In this document: positions 12,359-13,987 of the stretch, piece by piece
Numbering within the stretch: position 1 is the stretch's first letter
How the letters are laid out: each line of letters begins with the position of its first letter
DNA from: WHTB01 sp050699035
Lineage (GTDB): Bacteria; Actinomycetota; Actinomycetes; Propionibacteriales; Nocardioidaceae
Length of the DNA stretch: 13,987 bases
Direction: 5' to 3'
NCBI GenBank assembly: GCA_050699035.1
Contig: JBOHDE010000091.1
Span: forward strand, 1-13,987
Notes under the pieces: model-generated
Databases searched by the model: none
Told to the model about the DNA's origin: nothing
What the model saw: the letters and a program-made list of their open reading frames with translations, nothing else
Program-made: the position numbers and the translations under genes

Positions 12359-13414
12359 ATGGACCACGAGCCGCGGCGGGCCCGCGACCTCGGCATCGTG
12401 CCGGGAAGACTCCGGCCGGGGCCGCTGAACGCGCTCACCGACGTCCCTGGCGTGCTGGTCGGCCACACGACGGTCGACGACGGCGCCGACCTACACACTG
12501 GTGTGACCGCCGTCGTCTTCTCGCAGCTCGGCGCGGCCCGGCGTTCGTTGCCCTGCGGCCTGTTCGTCGGCAACGGGCACGGCAAGCTGGTCGGCGCGAC
12601 GCAGGTCGTGGAGCTCGGGGTGCTGGAGACGCCGATCCTGCTGACATCCACGCTTTCGACGTTCCGGGCGGCCGACGCGTTGGTCACGTACATGCTCGCC
12701 CAGCCCGGGTACGACGAGGTACGGACGCTCAATCCCGTGGTGGGGGAGACCAACGACGGGTACCTCTCCGACATCCGGCGGCGTGCGGTCACGGAGGAAC
12801 ACGTCCTCGCGGCGCTGGGGGCTGCGGGGCCGGAGCTGCCGGCGGAGGGCTGCTTCGGTGCCGGCACCGGCACGTCGGCGCTGGGCTTCAAGAGCGGAGT
12901 GGGTACGTCGTCACGCGTGGTCGAGGTGGACGGCTCGGCGATGACGTTGGGCGCGCTGGTGCAGAGCAACTTCTCCGGGTTGCTGACCGTGCTCGGCGTA
13001 CCCATGCCGGCCGACGGGCCGGTGGCGGCCGGCGACGCGGCGGCCGGCGGCGCGGCCGAGGTGCCGGAGGGGAACTCCTGCATGATCGTGCTGGCGACCG
13101 ATGCCCCGCTCGACGCCCGCCGGCTGGCACGCGTCGCCCGCCGAGGGGTGTTCGCGATGGGTCGGGTCGGCTCGGACTTCACGGGGGGCAGCGGCGACTA
13201 CGCGCTCGCGGTGTCGACAGCGGCCGACGACCTCGCGTTGGTGCCCGACGGCGCCTTGAATGGTCTGTTCGCCGCCGCCATCGAGAGCGTCGAGGAGGCC
13301 CTACTGAACTCGCTGTTCGCCGCCACGACGACCACCGGCTGCGGCCATGTGCAGCGCGCGGTGCCGCACGACCAGGTGGTGGCACGGCTACGCGAGCGCG
13401 GCGTGATCGGCTGA
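12359..13414 (+). CDS. P1 family peptidase (DmpA/BapA-type, family S58)
   Basis: The 351-residue enzyme is of the N-terminal-nucleophile-like P1/DmpA family, which includes aminopeptidases acting on D-amino acid, beta-amino acid or ordinary N-terminal residues. These proteins cut themselves into two chains just before the nucleophilic serine. Here that site is Asn239-Ser240 in PEGNSCMIVLATDAPL, the Asn-Ser form also seen in beta-aminopeptidase BapA. Other family blocks are LTDVPGVLVGHTTV (about 26-39), FVGNGHG (69-75), NPVVGETNDGYL (125-136) and a Gly-rich GAGTGTSALGFKSG stretch (167-180). No signal peptide is evident. Substrate specificity cannot be read from the sequence. It ends one base from the convergent GNAT gene. 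Confidence 0.92.
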   Translation: MDHEPRRARDLGIVPGRLRPGPLNALTDVPGVLVGHTTVDDGADLHTGVTAVVFSQLGAARRSLPCGLFVGNGHGKLVGATQVVELGVLETPILLTSTLSTFRAADALVTYMLAQPGYDEVRTLNPVVGETNDGYLSDIRRRAVTEEHVLAALGAAGPELPAEGCFGAGTGTSALGFKSGVGTSSRVVEVDGSAMTLGALVQSNFSGLLTVLGVPMPADGPVAAGDAAAGGAAEVPEGNSCMIVLATDAPLDARRLARVARRGVFAMGRVGSDFTGGSGDYALAVSTAADDLALVPDGALNGLFAAAIESVEEALLNSLFAATTTTGCGHVQRAVPHDQVVARLRERGVIG

Positions 13415-13415
13415 G

Positions 13416-13922
13416 TTACGCGTCGAGTCGCACGACGATCTCCTTGACCGGGTCGTCGTCGTGCTGCTCCTCGCCGATGACGGTGAAGCCGCACTTGGCC
13501 AGCACCCGGAGGCTGCCGACGTTGTGCTCGGCGACGCGGGCGTGCAGGGGACGCTCGTGCACCTCGGCGACGAAGTCGGTCAACGCCCGGGTGGCATGGC
13601 CCAGCCCCCAGTGCTGACGACCGATCCAGTACCCGATGCTGCGCTCGCCGTCGACCACCCAGCTGACGATGTTGCCGACCACCTGGTCGCCGTCGACGAT
13701 CGTGCGCGCAATGTTGGTGTCGTCGCCGCCGAGAATCTTGGTCTTCCAGTGGGCGTCGTGGGCTGCCCGGTCGCGGGCGGGGAACGCCGCCATCGCGTTG
13801 GCGGCAGGATCGTCCTGGTGGTCGAAGAAGACCGCGATGTCGTCCGGCTCGACAGGCCGCAGCACTGGTGCCTCCGTAGGTCGGTGGTGGGAACCAGTCT
13901 GGTGGTATTCCACTCTTCCCAT
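13416..13922 (-). CDS. GNAT family N-acetyltransferase
   Basis: This 168-residue acetyl-CoA-dependent acyltransferase is of the RimJ/RimL-like GNAT group. The N-terminal LRPVEPDDI (21-29) and the central YWIGRQHWGLGHATRAL (98-114), which contains the acetyl-CoA pyrophosphate-binding pattern Q-x-x-G-x-G (Q103, G106, G108), are typical. So is the later AEHNVGSLRVLAKCGFTVIGE (131-151), where N134 and the S/L-rich helix match motif B. The acceptor is unknown. The ATG at 13922 is preceded by AGGAGG, 11 bases upstream on the minus strand. The convergent peptidase gene ends 1 bp away, so no separate terminator fits between them. The 65 bp to the right edge are non-coding and probably hold its promoter. 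Confidence 0.9.
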   Translation of the reverse strand: MGRVEYHQTGSHHRPTEAPVLRPVEPDDIAVFFDHQDDPAANAMAAFPARDRAAHDAHWKTKILGGDDTNIARTIVDGDQVVGNIVSWVVDGERSIGYWIGRQHWGLGHATRALTDFVAEVHERPLHARVAEHNVGSLRVLAKCGFTVIGEEQHDDDPVKEIVVRLDA

Positions 13923-13987
13923 CGTGAGTGGTCCCTCCTGCGTCCGGTTTGCCGGAGTTGTGGAGCCATTCAGGATGGGAGGTTCCT

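Noticed and set aside
11263..13182. 639-aa minus-strand open frame
   Set aside because: It runs opposite the P1 peptidase gene and out of frame through the MBL gene, with no domain pattern of its own.

Overview
The window is chromosomal DNA from a high-GC Gram-positive bacterium of the class Actinomycetes. The evidence is very GC-rich codon use, frequent GTG starts, a mycothiol biosynthesis gene (mshB), a 7Fe ferredoxin coupled to dapC, a long actinobacterial-type DapD, and an Sdh1-type succinate dehydrogenase anchor. The gene set would fit Propionibacteriales such as Nocardioidaceae or Kribbellaceae, but the genus is an inference. No rRNA, tRNA, CRISPR array, prophage or insertion sequence was seen. 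The genes look like resident core and semi-core genes rather than an island, and no clearly new multi-gene system was found.

Layout. 1-1713 is on the minus strand: a six-helix ion channel, then a 94-aa acidic protein whose stop overlaps the start of an SdhC-like membrane anchor that runs off the left edge. 1749-2879 is a plus-strand Nudix-phosphotransferase fusion, divergent from the channel across a very short gap. 2880-3314 is the only long non-coding stretch; it holds two terminator-like hairpins and two inverted copies of a palindrome. 3315-5099 is a tight plus-strand operon: mshB, a small membrane protein and a flavin reductase-like protein. 5205-6989 encodes a membrane-anchored VanW protein with its own promoter. 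A 79-aa minus-strand gene (6995-7234) is divergent from the fdxC-dapC pair (7345-8807). Convergent to dapC, on the minus strand, lie dapD (9855-10826) and a gene for a two-domain peptidoglycan hydrolase candidate (8817-9806). 10913-13922 holds four alternating genes: a VOC protein, an MBL-fold hydrolase, a P1/DmpA-type peptidase and a GNAT acetyltransferase.

How the genes fit together. The centre has a cell-wall theme. DapD and DapC act in sequence in the succinylase route to diaminopimelate, used for peptidoglycan and lysine. Beside them sit a secreted lysozyme-like plus M15-like protein and a VanW protein. MshB and the flavin reductase-like protein form a redox/thiol group. The left end is respiratory.

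Points most worth a second look: CTAG occurs only five times by eye, always between genes, and at three divergent gene pairs it is the centre of opposed -10-like hexamers; the channel has a non-canonical selectivity filter; a 16-bp perfect palindrome is partly repeated in inverted orientation upstream of mshB; the Nudix-kinase fusion; the GNAT-less 79-aa domain; and the hydrolase gene downstream of dapD.
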